Notes: generated by a model from the letters alone, not told the origin. A stretch of 64,000 nucleotides of DNA from Mycolicibacterium goodii (GCF_022370755.2 NZ_CP092364.2:682001-746000), one strand, 5' to 3'. Positions 20,877-33,234 are shown, counted from the first letter of the stretch. Translations and numbers: made by a program.

Positions 20877-20909
20877 AGTCACTCTTGTCACATCTGTCAC
20901 CTGGGTCAC
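20877..20909 (+). promoter_or_regulatory. Four GTCAC direct repeats at 9-bp spacing (MtrA-box-like)
   Basis: AGTCAC (20877), TGTCAC (20886), TGTCAC (20895) and GGTCAC (20904) recur at exact 9-bp steps just after desA2. The response regulator MtrA binds direct repeats built on a GTCAC-type 9-mer, so this is a candidate MtrA site controlling phoAT-phoH2. Assignment is from memory of the motif. Confidence 0.5.
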
Positions 20910-21019
20910 CGGTGAGTCGTGGGCGCACGCAGAAGTTCATCTGCGCGTAACGCCCAAGCCGTCGAACACGCGGCGCGGCAGCAAGCAACGCCGCGATCGC
21001 GGTAGTAGCGTCGAAGTCG

Positions 21020-21160
21020 ATGGCTAGCGACCTGCTCTGCTGTCCGGGCGGTACCGATCGTTTCGATCACGAAAGGACCGGCCCCGGTCCTGCCGCAGTG
21101 TCCACCGAGCAATTCGTGTGGGGCCGCATGAAGAGCGCCGTTCCTAGGAGCGCCACGTGA
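21020..21160 (+). CDS. phoAT: PhoAT-like antitoxin upstream of PhoH2
   Basis: A 46-residue frame begins with ATG at 21020 ([20 protein letters not shown]) and ends with TGA at 21158-21160. Its last bases overlap the GTG of phoH2 as GTGA, the overlap expected of a translationally coupled antitoxin-toxin pair. In mycobacteria phoH2 is reported to be co-transcribed with a short upstream antitoxin gene, phoAT, and position, size and overlap fit. The peptide has two adjacent cysteines and no clear DNA-binding motif. The exact start is uncertain because no strong ribosome binding site is present. Confidence 0.65.
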   Translation: MASDLLCCPGGTDRFDHERTGPGPAAVSTEQFVWGRMKSAVPRSAT

Positions 21161-22470
21161 CTGAGCAAGCTGTCCGTACCTATGTGCTCGACACCTCGGT
21201 GTTGCTGTCAGATCCCTGGGCATGCACCCGGTTCGCCGAGCACGAGGTGGTGGTCCCGCTGGTCGTCATCAGTGAATTGGAGGCCAAACGGCACCATCAC
21301 GAGCTCGGCTGGTTTGCCCGGCAGGCGTTGCGGATGTTCGACGACATGCGACTTGAGCACGGGCGACTGGACCAGCCGGTCCCGGTCGGCACCCAGGGTG
21401 GGACCCTGCACGTCGAGCTGAACCACAGCGACCCGTCGGTGCTGCCCGCCGGGTTCCGCAACGACAGCAACGACGCCAGGATCCTCACGGTCGCGGCCAA
21501 TCTCGCCGCCGAGGGCAAACACGTCACGCTGGTGAGCAAGGACATCCCGCTTCGCGTCAAGGCCGGCGCGGTGGGGCTGGCGGCCGACGAGTACCACGCG
21601 CAGGACGTCGTGGTGTCCGGGTGGACCGGGATGACCGAGATGGACGTCGCGGGCGACGACATCGACACGCTGTTCGCCGACGGGGAGATCGACCTGGCCG
21701 AGGCCCGGGATCTGCCCTGCCACACCGGTATCCGGCTGCTCGGCGGCACGTCGCATGCGCTCGGACGGGTCAATGCGGCCAAGCGGGTGCAGCTGGTCCG
21801 CGGTGATCGCGAAGTGTTCGGCCTCCGGGGAAGGTCAGCCGAACAGCGCGTCGCCCTCGATCTGCTGCTCGACGAGTCCGTCGGCATCGTGTCGCTGGGC
21901 GGCAAGGCCGGCACCGGTAAGTCGGCGCTCGCGCTGTGTGCGGGCCTGGAAGCCGTGCTGGAGCGCCGCACCCAGCGCAAGGTCGTGGTGTTCCGGCCGC
22001 TCTACGCCGTCGGCGGTCAGGATCTCGGCTACCTGCCCGGCAGCGAGAGCGAGAAGATGGGCCCGTGGGCCCAGGCGGTTTTCGACACCCTCGAAGGCCT
22101 CGCGAGCCCCGCGGTCCTCGACGAGGTGCTCTCGCGCGGGATGCTGGAAGTGCTGCCGCTCACCCACATCCGGGGCCGGTCGCTGCACGACTCGTTCGTG
22201 ATCGTCGACGAGGCGCAGTCGCTGGAACGCAACGTGCTGCTGACCGTGCTGTCCCGCCTGGGAGCGGGCTCACGCGTGGTGCTCACCCACGACGTCGCCC
22301 AGCGCGACAACCTGCGGGTGGGGCGTCACGACGGCGTGGCCGCGGTGATCGAGAAGCTCAAGGGGCATCCGCTGTTCGCCCACGTGACGCTGCAGCGCAG
22401 TGAGCGTTCGCCGATCGCCGCGCTGGTCACCGAGATGCTCGAGGAGATCAGCCCCGGCGCGCTGCCGTGA
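21157..22470 (+). CDS. phoH2: PhoH2: PIN-domain RNase fused to PhoH RNA helicase
   Basis: This 437-residue protein joins a PIN nuclease domain (about 1-145; acidic residues in [20 protein letters not shown] and NDARILTVA) to a PhoH ATPase domain (about 220-437) with Walker [13 protein letters not shown] and Walker B VIVDEAQ. Mycobacterial PhoH2 unwinds and cleaves RNA in an ATP-dependent manner and behaves as a type II toxin with PhoAT. The GTG at 21157 overlaps the phoAT stop by 4 bases. Orthologue of Rv1095. Confidence 0.93.
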   Translation: MTEQAVRTYVLDTSVLLSDPWACTRFAEHEVVVPLVVISELEAKRHHHELGWFARQALRMFDDMRLEHGRLDQPVPVGTQGGTLHVELNHSDPSVLPAGFRNDSNDARILTVAANLAAEGKHVTLVSKDIPLRVKAGAVGLAADEYHAQDVVVSGWTGMTEMDVAGDDIDTLFADGEIDLAEARDLPCHTGIRLLGGTSHALGRVNAAKRVQLVRGDREVFGLRGRSAEQRVALDLLLDESVGIVSLGGKAGTGKSALALCAGLEAVLERRTQRKVVVFRPLYAVGGQDLGYLPGSESEKMGPWAQAVFDTLEGLASPAVLDEVLSRGMLEVLPLTHIRGRSLHDSFVIVDEAQSLERNVLLTVLSRLGAGSRVVLTHDVAQRDNLRVGRHDGVAAVIEKLKGHPLFAHVTLQRSERSPIAALVTEMLEEISPGALP

Positions 22471-22526
22471 CGCGGTTGCCCGAACAGCGGTGCGTGACAA
22501 GGTGAGACCGGCGTCGCACCCAGGTG

Positions 22527-22540
22527 AGGACCAAAGACCC
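22527..22540 (+). promoter_or_regulatory. DosR (DevR) box upstream of the Acg-like gene
   Basis: AGGACCAAAGACCC matches 12 of 14 positions of the dormancy regulator core GGGACNNNNGNCCC pattern with its inverted-repeat symmetry, about 36 bases before the ATG at 22576. Because devR itself lies two genes downstream, this site suggests autoregulation and hypoxic induction. Confidence 0.6.
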
Positions 22541-22575
22541 TAACCGCGGCGGCCTCGTGCGACGAGGCTGGAGGC

Positions 22576-23565
22576 ATGTCCGACACCAGTATCGACGCCG
22601 CCGCGATCACCACCGCCGTGCAGTTGGCGGCGCGTGCCCCGTCACTGCACAACACCCAGCCGTGGCGCCTGATCGCCGAGGACCGCGGTCTGCAGCTGTT
22701 CCTCGACCCGAGCCGTGTGGTGCGCTCGACGGATCGTTCGTCACGCGAGGCCGTCATGAGCTGCGGCGTGCTGCTCGACCATCTGCGCGTCGCATTCGCG
22801 GCTGCCGGTTGGGACGCCACCGTCGAGCGGTTCCCGAATCCGAACGACCGGGATCATGTGGCCACGTTGAGTTTCCGGCCGCTGGAGTTCGTCACCGAAG
22901 GCCACCGCAAGCGTGCCGACGCGATCCTCGCGCGGCGCACCGACCGGCTGCCGATGGCGCCCTTTGTCGACTGGAACTCGTTCGAGACGCTGCTGCGTGC
23001 GCGCCTCGATGACGGGCCGGTACACATGGACGTGCTGAGCGAGGACGTGCGAGAGGAGGTGGCCGAGGCCGCCGCGCTGACCGAGTCGCTGCGGCTGTAC
23101 GACACCGCCTACCATTCCGAACTCACCTGGTGGACAACACCGTTCGCGACCGAAGACGGCATTCCGCAGACGGCGCTGATCTCCGCAGAGGAAAGCGAAC
23201 GTGTCGCGGTGTCCCGCGACTTCCCGGTCGCCCCGCACAGCAGCAGACGATCCACGCTCAACAACGACGCCGCAACCATCGTGGTGCTCTCGACCGACGG
23301 GTACAGCCGCGAGGACGCCCTCGACGCCGGTGAGGGCCTTTCGAAGGTACTGCTGGAGTGCACGATGTCAGGCCTGGCGACGTGCCCGGTGACGCACGTG
23401 ACCGAACTGCACGCCAGCCGCGACATCATCGGCAGGCTCATCGTGCGCGATGCCTGCCCCCAGGTTCTCGTCCGCATCGGCCTGGCCCCCGCACTCGACG
23501 AGGTGCCCCCGCCCACCCCGCGTCGCCCCGTCGACGCATTTCTCGAAGTCCGCCCGAGGAACTGA
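22576..23565 (+). CDS. Acg-like nitroreductase-fold protein (DosR regulon type)
   Basis: The 329-residue protein has AARAPSLHNTQPWRL near the N-terminus and is built of two degenerate nitroreductase-like halves, matching the Acg (Rv2032) family. Acg binds FMN tightly but lacks ordinary nitroreductase activity and may sequester flavin under hypoxia or nitric oxide. A DosR box upstream and USP and devR immediately downstream place it in the dormancy response. The stop is one base from the next start, so the genes form an operon. Confidence 0.85.
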   Translation: MSDTSIDAAAITTAVQLAARAPSLHNTQPWRLIAEDRGLQLFLDPSRVVRSTDRSSREAVMSCGVLLDHLRVAFAAAGWDATVERFPNPNDRDHVATLSFRPLEFVTEGHRKRADAILARRTDRLPMAPFVDWNSFETLLRARLDDGPVHMDVLSEDVREEVAEAAALTESLRLYDTAYHSELTWWTTPFATEDGIPQTALISAEESERVAVSRDFPVAPHSSRRSTLNNDAATIVVLSTDGYSREDALDAGEGLSKVLLECTMSGLATCPVTHVTELHASRDIIGRLIVRDACPQVLVRIGLAPALDEVPPPTPRRPVDAFLEVRPRN

Positions 23566-23566
23566 C

Positions 23567-24421
23567 ATGTCGATCGCACCCCCCGTGATCGTCGGAATCG
23601 ACGGATCACAACCCGCCGTGGACGCCGCAATCTGGGCCGTCGAAGAGGCGCTGAACCGCGGCGTCCCGTTGCGCCTGATCTATGCTGTCGACCCCGACGA
23701 CAACGGCGTCGATCACGAGAACTCGGCACGCGCGCTGGCCACCGCCGAACTCGCGATCCGGCAGGCCTACACCGCCGTGGAGGCCACCGAGCAGCCCGTC
23801 GAGATCGAACTGGAAGTGGTGCAGAACAAGCCCATCGCGGCGCTGATCGCCGCGTCGCAGAACACCCCGCTGCTGTGCGTGGGGGCCAGCGGGTTCACAC
23901 AGGCCGGCCGGGGCGGCATCGGTTCGGTCGCGAGCGCGGTCGTGAGATCCGCGCACTGCCCGGTGGCCGTGGTCGCGACGCCGGGCAAGGGCCGGCGGAT
24001 CCTGGTCGAGTTCGACGGCAGGCCCTCGGCGAGCACCGCACTGCAGACCGGTGTCGACGAGGCCCGGTTGCGTGACGCGCCGCTGTCGGTGCTGACGACC
24101 TGGCAGCGCCGCCATCGCGAACTGTACGAGCAGAAGATCGCCGAGGAGCGCAACCGGCTGGCGCAGTCCCAGCTCGACCGGCGGATGACCCGCTACCGCA
24201 AGCGGTATCCCGAACTCGATCTCGAGCTCATCACCGACCACAGCAGCACGGCCGACTACCTCGCGGCGAACCCGCAGACCGTGCAGCTCATCGTCGTCGG
24301 CGCGGAACGCTTCTGTGCACGTTCCGAGGGCGCCGGGGACGTCATCGACCCCTCAGCTCTGGGCGCGCTCGTCGACGCCGGATGCTCACTGCTCACTTGC
24401 GATCGGCAGCAGCGCTTGTGA
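23567..24421 (+). CDS. Tandem universal stress protein
   Basis: A 284-residue protein with two USP domains. The first (about 1-145) starts [22 protein letters not shown] and ends with the ATP-binding motif [21 protein letters not shown]. The second is degenerate in its nucleotide motif. It is the counterpart of Rv3134c, which precedes devR-devS in M. tuberculosis. Only one base separates it from the Acg-like gene and 10 bases from devR, so all three are likely one transcript under the DosR box at 22527. Confidence 0.88.
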   Translation: MSIAPPVIVGIDGSQPAVDAAIWAVEEALNRGVPLRLIYAVDPDDNGVDHENSARALATAELAIRQAYTAVEATEQPVEIELEVVQNKPIAALIAASQNTPLLCVGASGFTQAGRGGIGSVASAVVRSAHCPVAVVATPGKGRRILVEFDGRPSASTALQTGVDEARLRDAPLSVLTTWQRRHRELYEQKIAEERNRLAQSQLDRRMTRYRKRYPELDLELITDHSSTADYLAANPQTVQLIVVGAERFCARSEGAGDVIDPSALGALVDAGCSLLTCDRQQRL

Positions 24422-24431
24422 GACTCGGGAG

Positions 24432-25067
24432 ATGATCAGGGTTTTTCTGGTCGACGACCACGAGGTGGTGCGCCGCGGGCTCATCGACCTGCTGAGCGCC
24501 GATCCCGAACTGGATGTGATCGGCGAGGCCGATTCGGTGTCGCAGGCGCTCATGCGCATCCCGGCGGCGCAACCGGATGTCGCGGTGCTCGACGTCCGGC
24601 TGCCCGACGGCAACGGTATCGAGCTGTGCCGGGACCTGTTGTCGCACATGCCGAATCTGCGCTGCCTGATGCTCACGTCGTTCACCTCCGACGAGGCGAT
24701 GCTGGACGCGATCCTCGCGGGCGCGAGCGGATACGTGGTCAAGGACATCAAGGGCATGGAACTCGCGCGGGCCATCAAGGACGTCGGTGCGGGCAAGTCC
24801 CTGCTGGACAACCGCGCGGCCACCGCGCTGATGTCCAAACTGCGCGGTGACGCCGAACGCGCCGATCCGCTCTCGGGCCTCACCCACCAGGAGCGGGTAT
24901 TGCTCGACCTGCTGGGGGAGGGCCTGACCAACAAGCAGATCGCGGCGCGCATGTTCCTGGCCGAGAAGACCGTCAAGAACTACGTGTCAAGGCTCCTGGC
25001 GAAGCTCGGCATGGAGCGGCGCACGCAGGCCGCGGTGTTCGCGAGCAAGCTGGACCGGCGCAACTAG
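24432..25067 (+). CDS. devR: Dormancy response regulator DevR/DosR
   Basis: A NarL/FixJ-type regulator of 211 residues. The receiver domain has the acidic pair in FLVDDHEVV, the phosphoacceptor D54 in [12 protein letters not shown]82 and K104. The LuxR-type helix-turn-helix is at about 145-205: [20 protein letters not shown] and [20 protein letters not shown]. DevR activates the hypoxia, NO and CO regulon by binding DosR boxes. Here it is separated from its kinase gene devS by a flavin-binding protein gene and a WS/DGAT remnant, unlike the adjacent devR-devS of M. tuberculosis. Confidence 0.95.
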   Translation: MIRVFLVDDHEVVRRGLIDLLSADPELDVIGEADSVSQALMRIPAAQPDVAVLDVRLPDGNGIELCRDLLSHMPNLRCLMLTSFTSDEAMLDAILAGASGYVVKDIKGMELARAIKDVGAGKSLLDNRAATALMSKLRGDAERADPLSGLTHQERVLLDLLGEGLTNKQIAARMFLAEKTVKNYVSRLLAKLGMERRTQAAVFASKLDRRN

Positions 25068-25080
25068 GGCCTTTGGTCCC
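25067..25080 (+). promoter_or_regulatory. DosR (DevR) box upstream of the second dormancy operon
   Basis: GGGCCTTTGGTCCC is a near-perfect DosR palindrome (12 of 14 to GGGACTTTAGTCCC) starting inside the last codon of devR and 60 bases before the ATG at 25140. It would drive the flavin-binding protein, the WS/DGAT remnant and devS. Confidence 0.75.
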
Positions 25081-25139
25081 TTCGGATCAGGGATTTCGCC
25101 CGTAGAGACAGGGGCCCGTCGAACCATAACGTCAGACCC

Positions 25140-25582
25140 ATGAGCGATCAGATCACCACGACGGCCAGTGACGCGGTCACGATCCTGTCGGCGACCGAGT
25201 GCTGGGCCCTGTTGAAGAGCGTCGCGCTCGGACGCATCGTCACCACGGTGGACAACACGTCGCACATCTTCCCGATCAACTTCGTGGTGCAGAACCGCAC
25301 CGTGCTGTTCCGCACCGCCGAGGGCACCAAGCTGGTCAGCGCCGCCATCAACAACAACGTGCTGTTTGAGGCCGACGACCACGACGTCGCGGAGGGGTGG
25401 AGCGTCATAGTCCGGGGCGTCGCACGGACGGTGCGCGGCGAGGCCGACCTCGCCGAGGCGCAGCGGGCCGAGTTGCTGCCGTGGACCGCCACCGCCAAGA
25501 TGCACTGGGTCCGGGTGCTGCCCACGCAGGTCACCGGGCGGCGGTTCCGCTTTGGCCCCGAGCCCACTGCCGCAGACGCCTC

Positions 25583-25586
<4 letters not shown>
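25140..25586 (+). CDS. Pyridoxamine 5'-phosphate oxidase-fold protein
   Basis: A 148-residue split-beta-barrel protein (LLKSVALGRIVTT, HIFPINFVVQNRTVLFRTAEGTKLVSA), the flavin-binding fold of PNPOx-like and F420-binding proteins. Similar DosR-regulated proteins such as Rv3129 exist in M. tuberculosis. Cofactor cannot be told from sequence; FMN, F420 or haem are known in the fold. Its position just behind a strong DosR box indicates hypoxic induction. The stop overlaps the start of the WS/DGAT remnant by 4 bases. Confidence 0.8.
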
Positions 25587-27910
<2,324 letters not shown>

Positions 27911-27920
27911 TTTCTCCTGC

Positions 27921-27978
27921 CGAGCAGACACAAAACTGCCCAATTTCCGCGGAAAAAGGGCAATTTTATGTCTGCTCG
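27921..27978. terminator. Long palindrome between convergent genes (copy 2)
   Basis: Arms of 21 bp (27921-27941 and 27958-27978, two mismatches) read CGAGCAGACACAAAACTGCCC against its near complement. The loop itself contains the palindrome TTTCCGCGGAAA. It lies between devS and fumC and shares the GAGCAGACA-AAAACTGC core with the copy at 4937-4994. It is probably a terminator serving both strands. Confidence 0.75.
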
Positions 27979-27994
27979 CGAGGGAAAGTGACCC

Positions 27995-29401
27995 CTACTC
28001 GCCGTCCTTGACCCGCGCCATGGCGAGCACGTCGAGACGGCGGTCGAGTTCCTCCTCGGTGAGCTTGTCGCCGATGAGGCCGCGGTCGATCACGGTCTGG
28101 CGGATGGTCTTCTTCTCCGCGAGCGCCTGCTTGGCGACCTTGGCCGCCTCCTCGTAGCCGATCGCCGAGTTCAGCGGCGTCACGATCGACGGCGAAGACT
28201 CGGCGAGCTCACGCAGGCGCTGCTCGTTGGCGACCAGGCCGTCGATGCAGCGCTCGGCGAACAACCGGGACACGTTGGACAGCAACGTGAACGATTCGAG
28301 CAGGTTGCGCGCCATCATCGGGATGTACACGTTGAGCTCGAACGCTCCCGACGCACCGCCGAACGCGATCGCCGCGTCGTTGCCGACCACCTGGCAGGCG
28401 ACCTGCGTGACGGCCTCGGGGAGGACAGGATTGACCTTGCCCGGCATGATCGAGCTGCCCGGCTGCAGGTCCGGCAGCTGGATCTCGGCCAGACCGGTCA
28501 GCGGGCCCGAGCCCATCCACCGGATGTCGTTGGCGATCTTGGTGAGCGACACCGCGATCGTGCGCAGCGCACCGGAGGCCTCGACCAGCCCGTCACGCGC
28601 GGCCTGCGCCTCGAACGAGTCGACGGCGGTGCGCAGTTCGGCCAGGCCGGTCTCGTTGACGAGCACCTCGACGACCTTGGCGCCGAAGCCTTCCGGCGCG
28701 TTGAGGCCGGTGCCGACTGCGGTGCCGCCGATCGCGAGCTCACCGAGGCGGGGAAGACACCCGCGCACCCTTTCGATGCCCGCCTCGATCTGGCGGGCGT
28801 AGCCGCCGAACTCCTGGCCCAGCGTGACGGGCACGGCGTCCATCAGGTGCGTGCGGCCGGACTTGACGACGGTGCGCCACTGCTTGGCCTTCGCGGCGAG
28901 CGACGCGTGCAGGATCTCGAGCGCCGGGATCAGGTGGCGCACTGCGGCTTCGGTGGCCGCGATGTGGGTCGCGGTGGGGAAGGTGTCGTTGGAGCTCTGC
29001 GACATGTTCACGTCGTCGTTGGGGTGCACCGTCACACCGGCCGCGGCCGCGATCGACGCGATCACCTCGTTGGTGTTCATGTTCGAGCTCGTGCCCGACC
29101 CGGTCTGGAACACGTCGATGGGGAACTGATCGTCGTGCTTGCCGTCGGCGATCTCGCCGGCCGCCGCGATGATCGCGTCGGCCTTGTCGGGTGCCAGCAG
29201 GCCGAGGTCCTTGTTGACCTGCGCGCACGCGGCCTTCAGCAGGCCGAGCGCGCGGATCTGCGTGCGCTCGAGGCCGCGGAACGAGATGGGGAAGTTCTCG
29301 ATCGCGCGCTGGGTCTGCGCGCGCCACAGGGCGTCCTTGGGCACCCGGACTTCGCCCATGGTGTCGTGTTCGATGCGGTATTCGACGTCGGTGTCGGCCA
29401 T
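27995..29401 (-). CDS. fumC: Fumarase, class II
   Basis: The 468-residue enzyme belongs to the fumarase/aspartase superfamily, with the signature [16 protein letters not shown], the substrate motif [16 protein letters not shown], and [11 protein letters not shown]. It interconverts fumarate and malate in the TCA cycle without an iron-sulfur cluster. Position and sequence match Rv1098c (fum). Its start is 31 bases past the stop of glpX on the same strand, so the two are likely co-transcribed and link the TCA cycle with gluconeogenesis. Confidence 0.95.
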   Translation of the reverse strand: MADTDVEYRIEHDTMGEVRVPKDALWRAQTQRAIENFPISFRGLERTQIRALGLLKAACAQVNKDLGLLAPDKADAIIAAAGEIADGKHDDQFPIDVFQTGSGTSSNMNTNEVIASIAAAAGVTVHPNDDVNMSQSSNDTFPTATHIAATEAAVRHLIPALEILHASLAAKAKQWRTVVKSGRTHLMDAVPVTLGQEFGGYARQIEAGIERVRGCLPRLGELAIGGTAVGTGLNAPEGFGAKVVEVLVNETGLAELRTAVDSFEAQAARDGLVEASGALRTIAVSLTKIANDIRWMGSGPLTGLAEIQLPDLQPGSSIMPGKVNPVLPEAVTQVACQVVGNDAAIAFGGASGAFELNVYIPMMARNLLESFTLLSNVSRLFAERCIDGLVANEQRLRELAESSPSIVTPLNSAIGYEEAAKVAKQALAEKKTIRQTVIDRGLIGDKLTEEELDRRLDVLAMARVKDGE

Positions 29402-29432
29402 TGTGCTGTTGCGTCCCTTGTTTGTTGGTGTG

Positions 29433-30461
29433 TTACGGCAGGGGATAGGCGGCAGAGCTGTCGCCGGTGAAATTGATCGCTGAGTATTCGTTGAGCTTGG
29501 ACAGCCGGTGGTACGCCTCGATCATTCGCACCGTGCCCGACTTCGAGCGCATGACGATCGACTGAGTGGTGCACCCGCCGCCGAAGAACCGCACCCCTTT
29601 GAGCAGGTCCCCGTCGGTGACGCCGGTGGCGCAGAAGAACACGTTCTCACCCGACACCAGGTCCTTGGTGGTGAGCACACGGTCGAGGTCGTGGCCGCGG
29701 TCGAGGGCCTTCTGCCGCTCCTCGTCGTCCTTGGGCGCGAGCTGGGCCTGGATCTCACCGCCCATGCAGCGGATCGCCGCAGCGGTGATGATGCCCTCCG
29801 GTGTGCCGCCGATGCCCGCGAGCAGGTCGGTGCCCGAATCGGGGCGGCACGCCGAGATCGCACCGGCGACGTCGCCGTCGGAGATCAGCCGGATCCGTGC
29901 ACCGGCCGCGCGGACGTCGGCGATCAGCTTGGCGTGCCGCGGGCGGTCCAGGATGCAGACGGTGATGTCGGAGACCGAGGCCTTGCGCATCTTGGCGATG
30001 CGCTGGATGTTGGCCGCGATCGGTGAGGTGATGTCGATGAAGTCGGCGACGTCGGGACCAGCGGCGATCTTGTTCATGTAGAACACCGCCGACGGGTCGA
30101 ACATCGCGCCGCGCTCGGCGACCGCGAGCACCGAGATGGCGTTGGGCATACCTTTGCTCATCAGCGTGGTGCCGTCGATCGGGTCGACGGCGAAGTCGCA
30201 CTCCGGCCCGTCGCCGTTGCCGACCTCTTCGCCGTTGTACAGCATCGGGGCGTTGTCCTTCTCGCCCTCGCCGATCACCACGACGCCGCGCATCGATACC
30301 GAGTTGACCAGTTCGCGCATGGCGTCGACGGCGGCCCCGTCGCCGCCTTCCTTGTCGCCGCGGCCCACCCAGCGGCCCGCGGCCATCGCCCCTGCCTCCG
30401 TTACCCGGACAAGTTCGAGGGCCAGGTTTCGATCCGGTGCTTCGCCGCGAGAGGGTGTCAT
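29433..30461 (-). CDS. glpX: Class II fructose-1,6-bisphosphatase
   Basis: A 342-residue enzyme of the GlpX family in the lithium-sensitive phosphatase fold. Metal-site motifs are [21 protein letters not shown] and [17 protein letters not shown]. It hydrolyses fructose-1,6-bisphosphate to fructose-6-phosphate and is the main gluconeogenic FBPase in M. tuberculosis (Rv1099c), needed for growth on fatty acids. The start at 30461 gives an N-terminus beginning [20 protein letters not shown]; longer in-frame extensions overlap the divergent gene and are rejected. Confidence 0.94.
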   Translation of the reverse strand: MTPSRGEAPDRNLALELVRVTEAGAMAAGRWVGRGDKEGGDGAAVDAMRELVNSVSMRGVVVIGEGEKDNAPMLYNGEEVGNGDGPECDFAVDPIDGTTLMSKGMPNAISVLAVAERGAMFDPSAVFYMNKIAAGPDVADFIDITSPIAANIQRIAKMRKASVSDITVCILDRPRHAKLIADVRAAGARIRLISDGDVAGAISACRPDSGTDLLAGIGGTPEGIITAAAIRCMGGEIQAQLAPKDDEERQKALDRGHDLDRVLTTKDLVSGENVFFCATGVTDGDLLKGVRFFGGGCTTQSIVMRSKSGTVRMIEAYHRLSKLNEYSAINFTGDSSAAYPLP

Positions 30462-30516
30462 GGCGGTGATTCTCCCAGAACGTGGTCGATGTTTGGGAGC
30501 TGGGATACTGGCAGGC

Positions 30517-31140
30517 ATGACCACCCAGCCCACCCCGGCGCCCAAGCCGGAGAAGTCGAGGCTCCTGCACGACGGCCGCGACATGTTCTGGTCGATGGCT
30601 CCGCTGGTCGTGGCCTGTCTCGTGCTCGCGGGCATGCTGGGGATGTGCTCCTTCCAGGGCAGCGGCCCCGGTACGGGCCCGCCCCCGGAGTACGACGCCA
30701 AGGCCGCGCTGCAGGCCGACGCCGACGCACTCAAGATCCCGATCCGGATCCCGGCTCTGCCTGAGGGCTGGCAGGCCAATTCGGGCGGCCGCGGCGGCAT
30801 CGACGGCGGCCGCACGCTGCCGGACGGTCAGCGCGTGCGGGCGGTGAGCTCGCGCATCGGTTACCTCGCGCCGAGCGGCATGTACATGAGCCTGACCCAG
30901 AGCGACGCCGACGAGGCCGCCCTGGTGGCATCGATGAAGCCCGATTCGTACGCGGCGGGCACGCAGGACGTCGACGGTGTGACGTGGGTGGTGTACGAGA
31001 GCGAGGACCCCGAGGCGGTGTGGACGACGCGTCTTCCCGGCCCGGCGCAGATCGCCATCACCGGCGCCGGCGGTACGGATGAGTACCGTACGCTGGCCAG
31101 TGCGACGCAGAAGCAGTCGCCACTTCCTGTGCAGCGCTGA
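30517..31140 (+). CDS. DUF4245 membrane-anchored protein
   Basis: A 207-residue protein with one membrane helix at about residues 29-48 ([18 protein letters not shown]) followed by an extracytoplasmic domain with conserved-looking [10 protein letters not shown] and [13 protein letters not shown] segments. It belongs to the actinobacterial DUF4245 family and stands where M. tuberculosis has Rv1100. Function unknown. It is divergent from glpX and 14 bases ahead of the dienelactone hydrolase gene, so probably shares its transcript. Confidence 0.8.
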   Translation: MTTQPTPAPKPEKSRLLHDGRDMFWSMAPLVVACLVLAGMLGMCSFQGSGPGTGPPPEYDAKAALQADADALKIPIRIPALPEGWQANSGGRGGIDGGRTLPDGQRVRAVSSRIGYLAPSGMYMSLTQSDADEAALVASMKPDSYAAGTQDVDGVTWVVYESEDPEAVWTTRLPGPAQIAITGAGGTDEYRTLASATQKQSPLPVQR

Positions 31141-31154
31141 CGAACGGAGCCGCG

Positions 31155-31991
31155 ATGGCTGCTCGGAACTCGGGGACCACCGGTGAACATCCGACCGCCG
31201 ACCTCACGGGCTGGTCCGCTGCCCCGTTCACCGCGGCCGGTCAGACGCACGACGTCTACCGCAAGGGCCAGGGCCCCGGTGTGGTGCTGATCCCCGAGAT
31301 TCCCGGGCTGCATCCCGGTGTGCTCGCGCTCGGCAATCATCTCGTGGACAACGGGTTCACGGTCGCCGCACCGTCGCTGTTCGGCACACCCGGCGCGCCC
31401 GCGCTGCGGCCAGGCGCCGTACCGGTTCTCGTGAAGGCGTGCATCACAAAGGAATTCGCGGCATTCGCCACCAACGGCGACCGGCCGATCGCGCACTACC
31501 TGCGCGCGCTGGCGCGTGACCTCGACGCGAGCACGCCCGGAAAGGGTGTGGGCGTGATCGGGCAGTGCTTCACCGGCGGCTTCGCGCTGGCCGCCGCGGT
31601 CGATTCCAGCGTGCTGGCCCCGGTGCTGAGCCAGCCGTCGTTGCCGCTGCCGTTGACGCCGAGGCATCGCCGTGATCCCGGTCTGTCGGAGGACGAACTC
31701 AAGGTGGTCGAGAAACGCGCCGCCGACGAGGGCCCGTGCGCGCTCGGGTTGCGGTTCAGCCAGGACCGGCTGGCCCCCGCCGACCGGTTCACGACGCTCA
31801 AGGCACGCCTCGGCGACGCGTTCGAGGTCATCGAGATCGATTCGCGCAAAGGCAATCCGCACGGCTTTGCGTCGTCGGCGCACTCGGTGCTCACCGACGA
31901 GGTCCGCGAGGTGGACGGTCACCCCGCTTACGAGGCCCGCAAGCGCGTGGTGCGGTTCCTCAAGGAGCGGCTGGCTTCTCGGCCGGCTTAG
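31155..31991 (+). CDS. Dienelactone hydrolase family protein
   Basis: A 278-residue alpha/beta hydrolase. The nucleophile elbow is GQCFTGGFA, with cysteine in place of serine as in dienelactone hydrolases, and the C-terminal HGFA supplies the histidine. The motif IPEIPGLHPG near the oxyanion region is also typical. Substrates could be dienelactones or other small lactones or esters; no aromatic-degradation genes lie nearby. It is convergent with the AI-2E permease gene and overlaps it by 32 bases. Confidence 0.82.
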   Translation: MAARNSGTTGEHPTADLTGWSAAPFTAAGQTHDVYRKGQGPGVVLIPEIPGLHPGVLALGNHLVDNGFTVAAPSLFGTPGAPALRPGAVPVLVKACITKEFAAFATNGDRPIAHYLRALARDLDASTPGKGVGVIGQCFTGGFALAAAVDSSVLAPVLSQPSLPLPLTPRHRRDPGLSEDELKVVEKRAADEGPCALGLRFSQDRLAPADRFTTLKARLGDAFEVIEIDSRKGNPHGFASSAHSVLTDEVREVDGHPAYEARKRVVRFLKERLASRPA

Positions 31992-33171
31992 CCGGCTTAG
32001 CCGGCGCCGTCGGCGCGCTGCGACGCGAGGCGAGTTTCTGCGACCACCAACTCGGTGACCACCAGCGGGCGCGCGGCCTGTCCGGTTCGTCGGGTTCTGA
32101 CGCGGTGTCGAGTTCGACGCCCTTGTAGACCGCCAGGTACACGCTGATCGTCGTCACGATGATGATCATCAGCACCGGGCCGATCACCAACCCGAAGAAG
32201 CCGAACATCGCGATGCCCGCGAACACCGCGAGCAGCATCAGGGCGGCGTCCAGGCGGGCGGCCTTGGGCACCAGGATCGGCCGCAGCACGTTGTCGATGT
32301 TGGTGACCACCAGGATGTGGAACGCCACCACGAAGATCCCGCCGATCACGTTGCCGAAGAACATCATCCCGATGCCGAACGGAATGGTGACGATGCCGCC
32401 GCCCAACGGGATCACCGACAGGGCCGTCAGCAGGATCGCGAACACGAAGAACCCGTTGTGGAATCCGGCGATGTAGATCGAGACCGCGCCCGCGACGCCC
32501 TGGCACAGCGCGATCACGAACTGTCCCTTGACCGTGCCCTTGACCATCGCGCCGGTCTTCGCGAGGTACAGATCGGTGATCTCCTCGCCCAGCGGGTTGA
32601 GCTGGCGGATCAGCGTGGTGACCTTGTCGTGGTTGACCAGCAGCGAGATGAACACGTACAGGAAGATGATCGCCGCGGTGAGCGCGCCCGCGATCCCGCC
32701 GAGCGCACCCTGCAGGACGCCCAGCAGCCATTCGCCGACACGCTGCGACACCGTGACGACCGCGTCGCGCAGTGACTCCGGCGTGACGTTGACGTCAAGG
32801 AAGGGCACGCGGTCGGCGGTCGAGTTGATGAACTGCAGTGTCCGGTCGCCGAGCGTGCTCAGGTCCGTGTCGGCCACCCACGCGCTGACCGTGTTGACCA
32901 TCTGCGACACCTGCACGATGGCCAGGAACACGATCAGCGCCACCGGGATGATCACCATGAGCAGCGCCGCGAGCACCGTGAGCGTGACCGCGATGCCGGA
33001 GTTGAACCGCCGCAACAGCCGTTGGTACAGCGGGGAGAACAGGTATGCACCCACCCCGGCCATCACGATCAGGACGAAGAACGTGCGCAGGAAGTAGGCG
33101 CCGAGCAGCAGGGCCAGGACGGTCACGACCGCCAGCGCGCGCTTCTGGGTGGTGGTGAACTGCTTCTCCAT
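31960..33171 (-). CDS. AI-2E/UPF0118 family permease
   Basis: A 403-residue integral membrane protein with about eight helices and the conserved family stretch SVIPLGGGIVTIPFGIGMMFFG and DNVLRPILVPKAA. The family includes the autoinducer-2 exporter TqsA and sodium antiporters; substrate here is unknown. The C-terminus is a Pro/Ala/Lys tail (APAKPAKPAEKPAAP) encoded by a GCCGGCTTA repeat that also covers the end of the opposing gene. The ATG at 33171 follows a good GAGGAGGGG site. Equivalent to Rv1101c. Confidence 0.85.
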   Translation of the reverse strand: MEKQFTTTQKRALAVVTVLALLLGAYFLRTFFVLIVMAGVGAYLFSPLYQRLLRRFNSGIAVTLTVLAALLMVIIPVALIVFLAIVQVSQMVNTVSAWVADTDLSTLGDRTLQFINSTADRVPFLDVNVTPESLRDAVVTVSQRVGEWLLGVLQGALGGIAGALTAAIIFLYVFISLLVNHDKVTTLIRQLNPLGEEITDLYLAKTGAMVKGTVKGQFVIALCQGVAGAVSIYIAGFHNGFFVFAILLTALSVIPLGGGIVTIPFGIGMMFFGNVIGGIFVVAFHILVVTNIDNVLRPILVPKAARLDAALMLLAVFAGIAMFGFFGLVIGPVLMIIIVTTISVYLAVYKGVELDTASEPDEPDRPRARWWSPSWWSQKLASRRSAPTAPAKPAKPAEKPAAP

Positions 33172-33234
33172 CAAGCCCCTCCTCGCTGGGTGAACAGTAT
33201 CGCCCCGGGCGGTGCGAGCAGCGGGTGCGACAGG

